Shown here piece after piece: positions 9,273 through 17,563 of a DNA stretch of 47,400 bases. Source of the stretch: an uncultured Prevotellaceae bacterium (GTDB taxonomy: Bacteria > Bacteroidota > Bacteroidia > Bacteroidales > Bacteroidaceae). The notes beneath the pieces were generated by a model that was given only the letters and a program-made list of their open reading frames with translations, had not been told where the DNA came from and did not search any database. The stretch's first letter is position 1, and every line of letters begins with the position of its first letter. The position numbers and the translations under genes are program-made. The stretch covers positions 1 through 47,400 of the forward strand of contig CAMJLB010000004.1 of assembly GCA_946406555.1 (NCBI GenBank), written 5' to 3'.

Positions 9273-10799
9273 ATGAAGCTCTATTCCGATGAAGAACTGG
9301 CCGGGATTCTCGACCAAGACATATTCCATAAAATAGGTGAGGTGGCCGACAGCCTGCAGGTAGACTGCTACGTGGTGGGCGGCTACGTGCGCGACATCTT
9401 CCTGGAACGCCCCTCGAGCGACATCGACGTGGTGGTGGTGGGCAGCGGCATCAAGGTGGCCAGCGAACTGAAACGCATGCTGGGGCGCAAGGCCCACCTC
9501 TCGGTGTTTAAGAACTTTGGCACGGCACAGGTGAAGATCGGCCACCAAGAAGTGGAGTTCGTGGGTGCCCGCCGCGAGAGCTACAGCCACGACTCGCGCA
9601 AGCCCATCGTGGAGGACGGTACGCTGGAAGACGACCAGAACCGCCGCGACTTCACCATCAACGCCATGGCCATCTGCCTGAACCACGACCGCTTCGGCGA
9701 GCTCGTCGACCCCTTCAACGGGTTGGCCGACCTCGAGGATGGCATCATCGCCACGCCGCTGGAGCCGGGCATCACCTTCAGCGACGACCCGCTGCGCATG
9801 ATGCGCTGCATACGCTTTGCCACACAGCTGAACTTCCAGATAGAAGAAGAAACCTTCGAGGCGCTGCAGCGCATGGCCGACCGCATCAAGATCGTGAGCG
9901 GAGAGCGCATCGAGGTGGAGCTGAACAAAATCATGATGGCCAGGCACCCCAGCATAGGCTTCGACTATCTGCAACGCAGCGGACTGCTCCAGATCATTCT
10001 GCCCGAGGTGGCTGCCCTCGACATCGTGGAGCAGAAAAACGGACGGGCACACAAGAACAACTTCTACCATACCCTCGAGGTGCTGGAGAACGTAGTGAAA
10101 AGCGTAGAGAGTAGAGTGGAAAGTGCAGAGTCTGCTGCCGCAGAAGGTGGCAGACAACCGGGAGCAGACGCCAACTCGCCACTCTCCACTCTTCACTCTT
10201 CACTTTATCTGCGTTGGGCCGCCTTGCTCCACGACGTGGGCAAGACGAAGACCAAGCGGTGGGACAATGCCGCCGGCTGGACCTTTCATAACCATAATTT
10301 CGTGGGGGCAAAGATGGTGCCCGAGATTTTCAGAAGGCTGAAGATGCCCATGGGTGCCGAGATGAGATATGTGCAGAAGCTGGTAGACCTGCACATGCGC
10401 CCACAGGTGATTGCCGACAACGAGGTGACCGACAGTGCCGTGCGACGCCTGCTCAGCGATGCCGGCGACGACATCGACGACCTGATGACGCTCTGCGAAG
10501 CCGACATCACCTCGAAGAACGAGGGGAAGAAGAAGATATTCCTCGAGAACTTCCGCATGGTGCGCGAGAAGCTCACCGACCTTCAGGAGAAAGACTACAA
10601 GCGGCTGCTGCAGCCGGTGATCGACGGCAATGAGATCATGGAGCTGTTTGGGCTGAAGCCCTCGCGAGAGGTGGGCACGCTGAAGCAGACGCTGAAAGAT
10701 GCCGTGCTCGACAATAAAGTGGAAAACGAGCGCGAGCCGCTCTTGCAGCTGCTCATGGAGAAGGCCGCACAGATGGGACTCAAGCCTGTGGCAGAGTAG
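9273..10799 (+). CDS. cca: CCA-adding tRNA nucleotidyltransferase with HD domain
   Basis: Adds or repairs the 3'-CCA of tRNAs. Seen: the polymerase-beta-type head (VVGGYVRDIFL, then the DIDVVVVG catalytic aspartates), the RRDFTINAMAI motif, FSDDPLRMMRCIRFATQ, and an HD phosphohydrolase domain (LHDVGKTKT, then HNHNFVGAKM). The ATG at 9273 (MKLYSDEELAGIL) was chosen because the longer frame begins upstream of the likely promoter. The protein is 508 residues. Odd: residues about 274-310, just before the HD motif, are a low-complexity segment (VESRVESAESAAAEGG...) encoded by an imperfect palindrome at 10095-10203, which looks like an in-frame insertion. Confidence 0.95.
   Translation: MKLYSDEELAGILDQDIFHKIGEVADSLQVDCYVVGGYVRDIFLERPSSDIDVVVVGSGIKVASELKRMLGRKAHLSVFKNFGTAQVKIGHQEVEFVGARRESYSHDSRKPIVEDGTLEDDQNRRDFTINAMAICLNHDRFGELVDPFNGLADLEDGIIATPLEPGITFSDDPLRMMRCIRFATQLNFQIEEETFEALQRMADRIKIVSGERIEVELNKIMMARHPSIGFDYLQRSGLLQIILPEVAALDIVEQKNGRAHKNNFYHTLEVLENVVKSVESRVESAESAAAEGGRQPGADANSPLSTLHSSLYLRWAALLHDVGKTKTKRWDNAAGWTFHNHNFVGAKMVPEIFRRLKMPMGAEMRYVQKLVDLHMRPQVIADNEVTDSAVRRLLSDAGDDIDDLMTLCEADITSKNEGKKKIFLENFRMVREKLTDLQEKDYKRLLQPVIDGNEIMELFGLKPSREVGTLKQTLKDAVLDNKVENEREPLLQLLMEKAAQMGLKPVAE
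10095..10203. repeat. In-frame palindromic insert within cca
   Basis: Left arm 10095-10119 (GTGAAAAGCGTAGAGAG...) and right arm 10179-10203 (...CACTCTTCACTCTTCAC) are reverse complements at 20 of 25 positions, enclosing about 60 bases that contain further GTCTGC/GCAGAC repeats. The insert keeps the reading frame and falls between the RNA-binding and HD parts of the enzyme. Confidence 0.65.
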
Positions 10800-10821
10800 C
10801 TGTCTGGGGAGACAGCGAGTA

Positions 10822-10871
10822 GATACGGAAATCTCCGTGTGGTGAGCTTGCCGCACGGAGATTTCTGTATC
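10822..10871. terminator. Long hairpin between convergent cca and lpd
   Basis: An 18-bp stem (10822-10839 with 10854-10871, one G-U pair) and 14-base loop fill the 91-base gap between two converging genes. There is no T-run on either side, so action as a bidirectional terminator is inferred from position. Confidence 0.6.
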
Positions 10872-10890
10872 TTCAGTATGGGCAGGGGCA

Positions 10891-12156
10891 TCAGCCTTCG
10901 GCCGCAGTCAATAATATTTCCGAGAGCGTGGGGTGAATGTGTATCATCCAGCGCAGCTGCTCTACGGTGGCTCCCAGCTGCATGAGGCACGACACCTCCT
11001 GCACCATGTCGGCACTATGTGCACCGAAGGCATGGCAGCCCAGTATGCGGCCGGCACCCGGCTCGCTCAGCAGTTTCAGCATGCCTTCTGTCTTGTCCAT
11101 GGCCAGTGCCTTGCCGTTGGCGCGGTAGAAAGCCTTGCGACATTCGTAGGCAGTGCCGTCGGCCTTCAGCTGGTCTTCGCTCGGGCCTACGCAGGCAGCC
11201 TCTGGCTCGGTGAAGATGGCAGCGGGGACAGGCGTAGCACCCTTAGCCCTCTCGGGGGCAGAATGGGGGGCCACCGCCGCCGAAGCGGCCAGCTGCTCAA
11301 CGACCACCTTGGCCTGATATTCGGCGGCATGGGCCAGCATCGCGCGGCCATTCACGTCGCCGATGGCATAGATGCCTTTCACCGTGGTCTCGTAGTGGTC
11401 GTCGACCTTGATGCCTGTGCGCTCGTCGTAGTCGAAGCCCGCAAGGCTGAAGTCGTCGCTCACGTTGGGCTTGCGCCCCGTGGCCATCAGGATGACGTCG
11501 GCATCGATGTCGGCCAGCGACTGCACGGCGGTCTTCATCCGGAAGGTGATGCCCCGCTTCTCCAGCAGCTTGCGCAGGCGCTTGGCTATGTCGCTGTCGA
11601 GCATGGGCAGGCATTCCTTCAGATATTCGATGACCGTGACCTTGCTGCCGAAACGCTGAAACACCGAGGCAAACTCCATGCCGATGACACCGGCACCGAT
11701 GATGCACAGCTTCTTGGGCAGCGTGCTGAGCTGCAGCAGCTGGGTGCTGGTCATCACGCGCGGGTCGCTGATGTCGGGCAGGGGCAGCAGCTTGGCCTCG
11801 CTGCCCGTGGCAACGATGATGTTTCGGGCGGCGATGGGGGCGCCGCCCACGCTGACGGTGTGGGCATCGAGGAAACGGGCCTCGCCCCGCAGCAGGGTGA
11901 TATTGGGGTGGGAGAGCAGCGTCTCTACGCCTTGGCGCAGTTGCTGCACCACCTGCTGCTGGCGCCGGAATGCCTCAGGGAACGTGGCAGAGTGGACATA
12001 GGTCTTCGTGGGTATGCAGCCACGGTTCAGACAGGTGCCGCCCACCTCGTCGCGCTCAACGAGCACCGTTTTCAGACCGTGCCGGGCGGCCAGCTCGGCA
12101 GCGCGATAGCCGCCAGGACCCGCTCCAATAATTAAAATGTCGGTTTCTGTAGACAT
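10891..12156 (-). CDS. lpd: Dihydrolipoyl dehydrogenase (L protein)
   Basis: FAD enzyme that reoxidises the dihydrolipoyl group of H protein with NAD+. Seen: N-terminal FAD-binding IIGAGPGGYRAAELAA, redox disulfide GTCLNRGCIPTK, NAD-binding GAGVIGMEFASVFQRFGSKVTV, second FAD contact GIYAIGDVNG, and the catalytic His-Glu pair in HIHPTLSE. The 421 residues are rather short for the family (about 450-475), with the chain ending soon after HPTLSE. An Ala/Pro-rich stretch (AASAAVAPHSAPERAKGAT), encoded at about 11228-11290, precedes the dimerisation domain and looks inserted. It is the last gene of the glycine cleavage operon, separated from gcvPB by a 197-base gap full of tandem repeats that run up to its start codon. 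Confidence 0.95.
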   Translation of the reverse strand: MSTETDILIIGAGPGGYRAAELAARHGLKTVLVERDEVGGTCLNRGCIPTKTYVHSATFPEAFRRQQQVVQQLRQGVETLLSHPNITLLRGEARFLDAHTVSVGGAPIAARNIIVATGSEAKLLPLPDISDPRVMTSTQLLQLSTLPKKLCIIGAGVIGMEFASVFQRFGSKVTVIEYLKECLPMLDSDIAKRLRKLLEKRGITFRMKTAVQSLADIDADVILMATGRKPNVSDDFSLAGFDYDERTGIKVDDHYETTVKGIYAIGDVNGRAMLAHAAEYQAKVVVEQLAASAAVAPHSAPERAKGATPVPAAIFTEPEAACVGPSEDQLKADGTAYECRKAFYRANGKALAMDKTEGMLKLLSEPGAGRILGCHAFGAHSADMVQEVSCLMQLGATVEQLRWMIHIHPTLSEILLTAAEG

Positions 12157-12345
12157 AATAACTTTATATTAAAGACATAATAACATAAAGACATAATATT
12201 TTATATTAAAGACATAATAACAGAAGAACATAATAACTTTATATTAAAGACATAATAACAGAAGAACATAATGACTTTATAGTAAAGACATAATAACAGA
12301 AGAACATAAACAGCTGTTTAGATATGGTCTTCTGTTATTATGTCT
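12151..12345. repeat. AT-rich tandem repeat array between gcvPB and lpd, with terminal inverted repeat
   Basis: Units begin AGACATAATA at 12151, 12173, 12189, 12210, 12248 and 12286. The units at 12210 and 12248 are 38 bases and almost identical; the first three are shorter versions. The last unit (12286-12303) has an exact 18-base inverted copy at 12328-12345, around a palindrome AAACAGCTGTTT (12308-12319). The first unit contains the lpd start codon (ATGTCT on the minus strand), so the array repeats the lpd initiation region. Confidence 0.85.
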
Positions 12346-12353
12346 TTTCCTTA

Positions 12354-13769
12354 TTATGCTGTTCTGTCGTTCTGCAGCTGTCGCCACGTCACCACGGGGT
12401 GCTTGGCTGCCAGCACATCGTCGACCCGTCCGATGGGGGTGTTGTGCGGTGCGCTCTTCACCAGCTCCGGATCTGTCTTAGCCTCTTCGGCTATCTGTCG
12501 CATCACCTGTATGAAGCCGTCGATGGTCTCCTTCGACTCGTTTTCCGTGGGCTCAATCATCAGGCTCTCGTGGAACAGCAGGGGGAAGTAGATGGTGGGA
12601 GCATGGTAGCCGTAGTCGAGCAGGCGCTTGGCCACGTCCATCGTGGTCACGCAGGTGCTCTTGTCTTTCAGCCCGTCGAACACGAACTCATGCTTGCAGA
12701 GACCGTCGATGGGCAGCTCGTAGTCGGCTTTCAGTTGCTCCTTGATGTAGTTGGCGTTGAGTGTGGCCAGCGGCCCCACCATCTTGATGTTTTCGCGCCC
12801 CAGGGAGAGAATGTAGGCGTAGGCCCTGATGGCCACGGCGAAGTTGCCATGATAAGGGCTCACGGTGGGGAAGAACTGTTCCAGGCCCTTGCGCACGCCC
12901 ACCGGTCCGGCTCCCGGTCCGCCGCCTCCGTGAGGCGTCGAGAAGGTCTTGTGCAGGTTGATGTGCATCACGTCGAAACCCATGTCGCCCGGGCGGGCAG
13001 CCCCCAGCATGGGGTTCAGGTTGGCTCCGTCGTAGTACATCAGTGCGCCGGCAGCGTGTATGAGCTTTTCTATCTCGGGTATCTGGCGCTCGAAGAGCCC
13101 CAGGGTGTTGGGGTTGGTCATCATCATGGCCGCGATGGAATCATTGCCCACACGAGTCAGCAGCTCCTTGAGGGCGTCGATGTCGATGGTGCCGTCGGCA
13201 AGCGACTTCACCTCGATGATGTCGAGGCCGCAGACGGCCGCCGATGCGGGGTTGGTGCCATGGGCCGAGTCGGGCACGATGACCAGGCGGCGCTGCTCGT
13301 CGCCCCGGCTCTCATGATATTTCTTGATGACCATCAGTCCAGTGAGCTCGCCGTGGGCCCCGGCAAAGGGCTTCAGCGTGAAGGCATGCAGGCCCGTGAG
13401 TTCGCAGAGCGAGCGGCAGAGCAGTGTGCAGATGGCCTCGGCACCCTTCACGGTGTCGGCAGGCTGCAGCGGGTGCAGGTTCTGGAACTGTGGCAGGGCG
13501 GCCATCTCCTCATTGATCTTGGGGTTATATTTCATCGTGCAGGACCCCAGCGGATAGAAGCCGTTGTCAACGCCGAAGTTGTTGGCCGAGAGGTTGGTGT
13601 AGTGTCGCACCACCGTCATCTCGTCGCATTCTGGCAGCTGGGCATCCTCCTTGCGGCACATCTCTTTCGGCACGGCGTATTTGCCAAAACGGTTCTTGGG
13701 AAGAGAATAGCCGCGACGGCCCTCCTGCGAGAGCTCGAAGATCAGGTTTCCGTATAGTTTGTTGTTCAT
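12354..13769 (-). CDS. gcvPB: Glycine dehydrogenase (decarboxylating) subunit 2, P2 protein
   Basis: PLP-binding half of split glycine decarboxylase: glycine is decarboxylated and its aminomethyl group passed to lipoyl-H protein. The PLP lysine is visible in NLHKTFSTPHGGGGPGAG (about K274). The start at 13769 (MNNKLYGNLIFELS) is the first ATG giving a natural N-terminus; the frame runs further upstream but overlaps gcvPA. It has 471 residues, normal for the P2 subunit. A 53-base spacer separates it from gcvPA and contains a perfect 9-bp hairpin (13787-13795 with 13799-13807). Confidence 0.96.
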   Translation of the reverse strand: MNNKLYGNLIFELSQEGRRGYSLPKNRFGKYAVPKEMCRKEDAQLPECDEMTVVRHYTNLSANNFGVDNGFYPLGSCTMKYNPKINEEMAALPQFQNLHPLQPADTVKGAEAICTLLCRSLCELTGLHAFTLKPFAGAHGELTGLMVIKKYHESRGDEQRRLVIVPDSAHGTNPASAAVCGLDIIEVKSLADGTIDIDALKELLTRVGNDSIAAMMMTNPNTLGLFERQIPEIEKLIHAAGALMYYDGANLNPMLGAARPGDMGFDVMHINLHKTFSTPHGGGGPGAGPVGVRKGLEQFFPTVSPYHGNFAVAIRAYAYILSLGRENIKMVGPLATLNANYIKEQLKADYELPIDGLCKHEFVFDGLKDKSTCVTTMDVAKRLLDYGYHAPTIYFPLLFHESLMIEPTENESKETIDGFIQVMRQIAEEAKTDPELVKSAPHNTPIGRVDDVLAAKHPVVTWRQLQNDRTA

Positions 13770-13822
13770 AGGGTTTTTGGGGGTGGGGCTGCGATGGTAT
13801 CGCAGCCTACGGGACAAGTGGA

Positions 13823-15127
13823 TTAGATGAGTGAAATGAGGCGGTCGATTTCTTCTTTTGTGCGCTTTTCGGTGACGGCGAGCATCAGCTGTTGCGGGGC
13901 CACCTTGATGCCGCCGAAGATGCCGTTGTCGATGAAGCGGCGCTGCAGCAGGTCGAGGTCTCCGTCGTAGCAGACCACGAACTCGTTGAAGAAAGGCTGG
14001 TCGTAGGCGAGCCTGAAATGGCCCGTTGCCACGAGCTGCTCGCACAGGTAGTGCGCTCCGGCATAGCTCAGCTCTGCTGCCTCTTTCAGTCCCTGCTTGC
14101 CCATGAGCGCACAGTAGACGGTGACGAAGAGCGCCATGAGCGACTGGTTGGAGCAGATGTTCGACGTGGCCTTCTGTCGGCGAATGTGCTGTTCGCGAGC
14201 CTGCAGGGTGAGCACGAAGGCCCGTTGCCCACGGTTGTCGAGCGTCTTGCCTACGATGCGTCCGGGCATCTTGCGCAGCAGCTTCTCGGTGCAGCACATA
14301 TAACCCACATAGGGACCGCCCCACTGCAGGGGGATGCCCAGGCTCTGGGCGTCGCCCACGGCGATGTCGGCTCCCCATTCGGCTGGCGTCTTCAGCAAGG
14401 CCAGGTCGGCAATGACGCTGTTCATGATGAAGAGACCCTTCTGCTCGTGTATGGCCTCGGCAAAGCCCGTGTAGTCTTCTACGATACCGTAGCGGTTGGG
14501 CTGCTGCACGAGCACGGCGGCGGTGCCGGTGAGCGTTGAGCGGAGCGATGCGAGACTGGTGACGCCGTTCTCGGCGGGAATCATCTCGATGTCGATGCCA
14601 TGGAAGTGAGCGTAGGTCTTGACCACGGCCACCGTCTTCGGGTCGACGGTCTCGCTGACGAGCACTCGGCGCTGTTTCTTGCCGGCTGCCACGGCCATCA
14701 TCACGGCCTCGGCGGTGGCGGTGGTGCCGTCGTACATCGATGCGTTCGAGATGTCCATGCCTGTCAGTTCGGCCATCATCGACTGGTATTCGAAGATGTA
14801 GTGCAGCGTGCCCTGCGAGATTTCGGCCTGATAGGGCGTATAGCTGGTGAGAAACTCGGAGCGCTGCAGCAACTGCGGAATGATGGCGGGCGTGTAGTGG
14901 TCGTAGGCACCAGCCCCGGCAAAGCACGTGAGCTGTTTGTTCTGTGCCCCCAGCTGTTCGAACAATTGCCGAACCTCCAGTTCGCTCATCTCTGACGGCA
15001 GCTGATAGTCGCCCCTGAAGCGTATGGCCTCGGGCACTTCGGCGTAGAGGGCATCAATGGAGTCGACCCCCACGGCGGCGAGCATCTGTTCCAGGTCGGT
15101 CTCGGTATGAGGAAAATACTTATACAT
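13823..15127 (-). CDS. gcvPA: Glycine dehydrogenase (decarboxylating) subunit 1, P1 protein
   Basis: Second half of the split P protein; pairs with gcvPB to form the active decarboxylase. The N-terminal YKYFPHTETDLEQMLAAVGV and the segments GAYDHYTPAIIPQL, TPYQAEISQGTLHYIFEYQS and MDISNASMYDGTTATAEA are characteristic of P1. It has 434 residues, close to the usual 440-450. It starts 18 bases after the gcvH stop, so the two are surely co-transcribed. The bases TGAGCGTTGAGC at 14530-14541 resemble the repeat seen in the helicase and ispG, here encoding STLT. Confidence 0.96.
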   Translation of the reverse strand: MYKYFPHTETDLEQMLAAVGVDSIDALYAEVPEAIRFRGDYQLPSEMSELEVRQLFEQLGAQNKQLTCFAGAGAYDHYTPAIIPQLLQRSEFLTSYTPYQAEISQGTLHYIFEYQSMMAELTGMDISNASMYDGTTATAEAVMMAVAAGKKQRRVLVSETVDPKTVAVVKTYAHFHGIDIEMIPAENGVTSLASLRSTLTGTAAVLVQQPNRYGIVEDYTGFAEAIHEQKGLFIMNSVIADLALLKTPAEWGADIAVGDAQSLGIPLQWGGPYVGYMCCTEKLLRKMPGRIVGKTLDNRGQRAFVLTLQAREQHIRRQKATSNICSNQSLMALFVTVYCALMGKQGLKEAAELSYAGAHYLCEQLVATGHFRLAYDQPFFNEFVVCYDGDLDLLQRRFIDNGIFGGIKVAPQQLMLAVTEKRTKEEIDRLISLI

Positions 15128-15145
15128 AGTATAGACGGGCCTTTT

Positions 15146-15529
15146 CTATTTATTGCAGAACTCCTCGTAGGCTTTGGCGTCCATCAGTTTTTCCAGTTCG
15201 GCGGTGTCGCTCATCTCCACTTTGATAATCCAGTTCTCGTAGGGGTCCTGGTTGATGAGCTCGGGCTGATCGTCGAGCGCCTCGTTCACTTCGACCACCG
15301 TGCCCGAGACGGGTGCGATAAGGTCGCTGGCAGCCTTCACGCTCTCCACGGCGCCAAACTCTTCGCCAGCAGATACCTCGTCGTCTACGTCGGGCATGTC
15401 CACGTAGACCACATTGCCCAGGGCGTTCTGGGCATAGTCGCTGATACCAATGTAGCCGAAGCTACCTTCCACTTTCACATATTCGTGCGACTCGCTGTAA
15501 TAGAGTCCTTCAATTACTTTTGATGCCAT
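15146..15529 (-). CDS. gcvH: Glycine cleavage system H protein
   Basis: Lipoyl carrier that shuttles the aminomethyl group between P, T and L proteins. The lipoylation lysine is K65 in GAVESVKAASDL, within the normal ESVKA context. The chain starts with YYSESHEYVKVEG and contains GISDYAQNALGNVVYVD, both diagnostic. It has 127 residues, the usual length. It lies 115 bases downstream of gcvT, across a repeat-rich spacer. Confidence 0.97.
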   Translation of the reverse strand: MASKVIEGLYYSESHEYVKVEGSFGYIGISDYAQNALGNVVYVDMPDVDDEVSAGEEFGAVESVKAASDLIAPVSGTVVEVNEALDDQPELINQDPYENWIIKVEMSDTAELEKLMDAKAYEEFCNK

Positions 15530-15556
15530 ATTGTTTGGTTGTTTTTGTTGTTTTTT

Positions 15557-15631
15557 CGGGATTTCGGTTTTCCGGGATTTCGGGATTCCGGGATTTCGGT
15601 TTTCCGGTTTTTCGGGATTTCGGTTTTCCGG
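15557..15631. repeat. Three exact copies of a 19-base motif between gcvT and gcvH
   Basis: CGGGATTTCGGTTTTCCGG occurs at 15557-15575, 15589-15607 and 15613-15631, with further partial copies (TTCCGGGATT) between. It lies inside an operon, between two genes that must be expressed together. Confidence 0.9.
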
Positions 15632-15644
15632 GAATCGCGATACC

Positions 15645-16763
15645 TTATTTCTTATAATGCTTGTCGTAGAATCGCTTCTTTACCACCACGCCGGGGAACA
15701 CCTTCTTGCGAATCTGAATCTGCAGCGGTGTGCCCAGCTGGGCATAACGGCTGTCGATGAGCGCCATGCAGACACTCTTGTCGGTCGAGATGGTGTGGTA
15801 GCCCGTTGTCACCTCGCCAATGGCCTCGCCCTCGGCGTTGAGCACGGCATAGCCATGACGGGGTATGGCCTTGTCGTGCAGTTCGATGCCCACCAGGCGT
15901 CGGGCCACGCCCTCTTCCTTCTGTCTCAGCAAGGCATCGCGGCCTATGAATCCACCCTCTTTGTCGAACTTCACGAACATCGTCAGGCCAGCCATCACGG
16001 GCGAGATGTCGTGCGAGAGCTCGTCGCCATAAAGGGGCAGTCCCACCTCGAAGCGCAGCGTGTCGCGGCAGCCCAGTCCGCAGGCTTGCACGCCGGCAGC
16101 GATGAGCTTGTCCCAACAGTCGTTGATGTATGCGTGGGAGGCATATATCTCGAAGCCGTCTTCGCCGGTGTATCCCGTGCGGCTGATGATCAGTGGATTG
16201 TGGGAAGCTGATATGCTTTTGCAGGTATAGAATGCCATCTCTTTGCATTCGATGCCCAGCACCTCCTCTACGATCTGCTCGCTCTGCGGCCCCTGCACGG
16301 CAATCTGTCCGTAGAAGTCGGAGGCGTTCTTCAGGTCGATGTCGAAGCCTTTGGCCTGTTCTTGCATCCACACCCAGTCTTTGTCGATGTTGGCGGCGTT
16401 GATGACGAGGAAGAAGTCTTGCTCGCCCATCTTATAGACCAGCAGGTCGTCGACGGTGCCTCCGTCGTCGTAGCACATCATGCCGTAGAACACTTTTCCG
16501 TCGGGGGCTCCGCTCACGTCGTTGGTGAAGATATACTGCACATACTTCTCGGCCTCGGGGCCTTTTACCGTCACCTCGCCCATGTGGCTTACGTCGAACA
16601 AGCCCACGCGCTCTCTCACGGCGGTATGCTCGGGAGCGATGCCCGCATACTGCAAGGGCATTTCGAAGCCACCAAACGACACCATCATGGCGTGCAGGCC
16701 CACGTGCTTGTCGTAGAGGCAGGTGCGCTTGTCTTTCTTTTCAAGTTCTGTCTTTATTCCCAT
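15645..16763 (-). CDS. gcvT: Aminomethyltransferase (glycine cleavage T protein)
   Basis: Transfers the methylene group from H protein to tetrahydrofolate, releasing ammonia. Seen: TCLYDKHVGLHAMMVSFGGF and ERVGLFDVSHMGEV at the N-terminus, the folate-site region TGYTGEDGFEIY, and GCRDTLRFEVGLPLYGDEL, all typical of GcvT. It has 372 residues, close to the family average of about 365. The gene starts 16 bases after the lplA stop. No frameshift or missing segment is apparent. Confidence 0.96.
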   Translation of the reverse strand: MGIKTELEKKDKRTCLYDKHVGLHAMMVSFGGFEMPLQYAGIAPEHTAVRERVGLFDVSHMGEVTVKGPEAEKYVQYIFTNDVSGAPDGKVFYGMMCYDDGGTVDDLLVYKMGEQDFFLVINAANIDKDWVWMQEQAKGFDIDLKNASDFYGQIAVQGPQSEQIVEEVLGIECKEMAFYTCKSISASHNPLIISRTGYTGEDGFEIYASHAYINDCWDKLIAAGVQACGLGCRDTLRFEVGLPLYGDELSHDISPVMAGLTMFVKFDKEGGFIGRDALLRQKEEGVARRLVGIELHDKAIPRHGYAVLNAEGEAIGEVTTGYHTISTDKSVCMALIDSRYAQLGTPLQIQIRKKVFPGVVVKKRFYDKHYKK

Positions 16764-16779
16764 ATCCTTTTTTTCACGA

Positions 16780-17493
16780 TTAAGGTATAATGTTTATAAA
16801 ATCATCTTTGAGGTACTGCTGCTCGAGCAGCTCTATGCTGGCCACCTCGTCGGAGGTGAGCACACGCTGGCCTGTGCAGAGCGTCTGGCAGATGAGCGCC
16901 TTCAGCTCGTCGACCGAAAGCTGGGGCAGGTGCTCCCTCAGCACGGTGATGCGCTGTCGCACACTCTTGATGCCTTTCTGCTGCAACTTCTCCGGCCCCG
17001 GCGTGATGGCGTTGAGCATGTGCTGCATGTTGGTGTCGTAGAGCAGCGTGGCATGCACGATGCTGCGCCCCGGCAGGCTGTAGCAGGCCGTTCCGCTCAC
17101 CTTCCGCCCGTCTATCAGCACGTCGTTGTGCTGGGTGCTGGTAGCCTCTATGCCCAGGCGGCGCAGCACCAGCAGTTCCATATTAATAAAGGTATAGAAA
17201 GCCAGGTTGACGTTCTGCTCTTGCGTGATGTACGACAGCATCAGGTTTTGCTCGTCGGCATAGACACAGCCTCCGCCGCTCTTGCGCCGATAGATTTCAA
17301 TGCCGTTCTTCCGGCAGTAGTCGGTGTTCACCTCGCTATGCAGCGACTGGTTTCGGCCAAAAATCACCGTCGGCCTCACCTGCCAAAGGAAGAAGGCATC
17401 GGGCTCGTCGAGATGGCGTGCCACATATTCTTCCATGGCAAGGTAGAATGACAGGTGCCGAACGCTATTGCTGGGCAGGGTGATGGCTTTCAT
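16780..17493 (-). CDS. lplA: Lipoate-protein ligase, short form (LplA/LipB fold)
   Basis: Probably attaches lipoate to the H protein encoded downstream. The BPL/LplA catalytic fold is evident: VRPTVIFGRNQSLHSEVN, then RRKSGGGCVYADEQN (the RRxSGGGxVxxD loop, here with Ala where His is common) and DGRKVSGTACYSLPGR with the conserved lysine. It has 237 residues, lacking most or all of the C-terminal accessory domain of E. coli LplA (about 337). It is the first gene of the glycine cleavage operon, so its substrate is inferred from context. A lipoyl/octanoyl amidotransferase role cannot be excluded. Confidence 0.88.
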   Translation of the reverse strand: MKAITLPSNSVRHLSFYLAMEEYVARHLDEPDAFFLWQVRPTVIFGRNQSLHSEVNTDYCRKNGIEIYRRKSGGGCVYADEQNLMLSYITQEQNVNLAFYTFINMELLVLRRLGIEATSTQHNDVLIDGRKVSGTACYSLPGRSIVHATLLYDTNMQHMLNAITPGPEKLQQKGIKSVRQRITVLREHLPQLSVDELKALICQTLCTGQRVLTSDEVASIELLEQQYLKDDFINIIP

Positions 17494-17531
17494 TTGGTGT
17501 CTTTAAGAACAGCTGTTTCACTAATTGCTTG

Positions 17532-17563
17532 CAAATATATGAAGAATTTATGTAACTACCAAA
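17532..17563 (-). promoter_or_regulatory. Promoter of the glycine cleavage operon
   Basis: Minus strand: TTTG (17560-17563), 20-base spacer, TATATTTG (17532-17539), a full match to the Bacteroidales consensus. Transcription should start about 30 bases before lplA. This leaves no room for a glycine riboswitch. The promoter overlaps the TAA-containing 3' end of the helicase gene (stop at 17556). Confidence 0.8.

Noticed and set aside
12151..12345. AT-rich repeat array as a CRISPR
   Set aside because: Units are contiguous without unique spacers and vary in length.
17494..17563. Glycine riboswitch upstream of the glycine cleavage operon
   Set aside because: The likely leader is only about 30 bases, too short for the aptamer.
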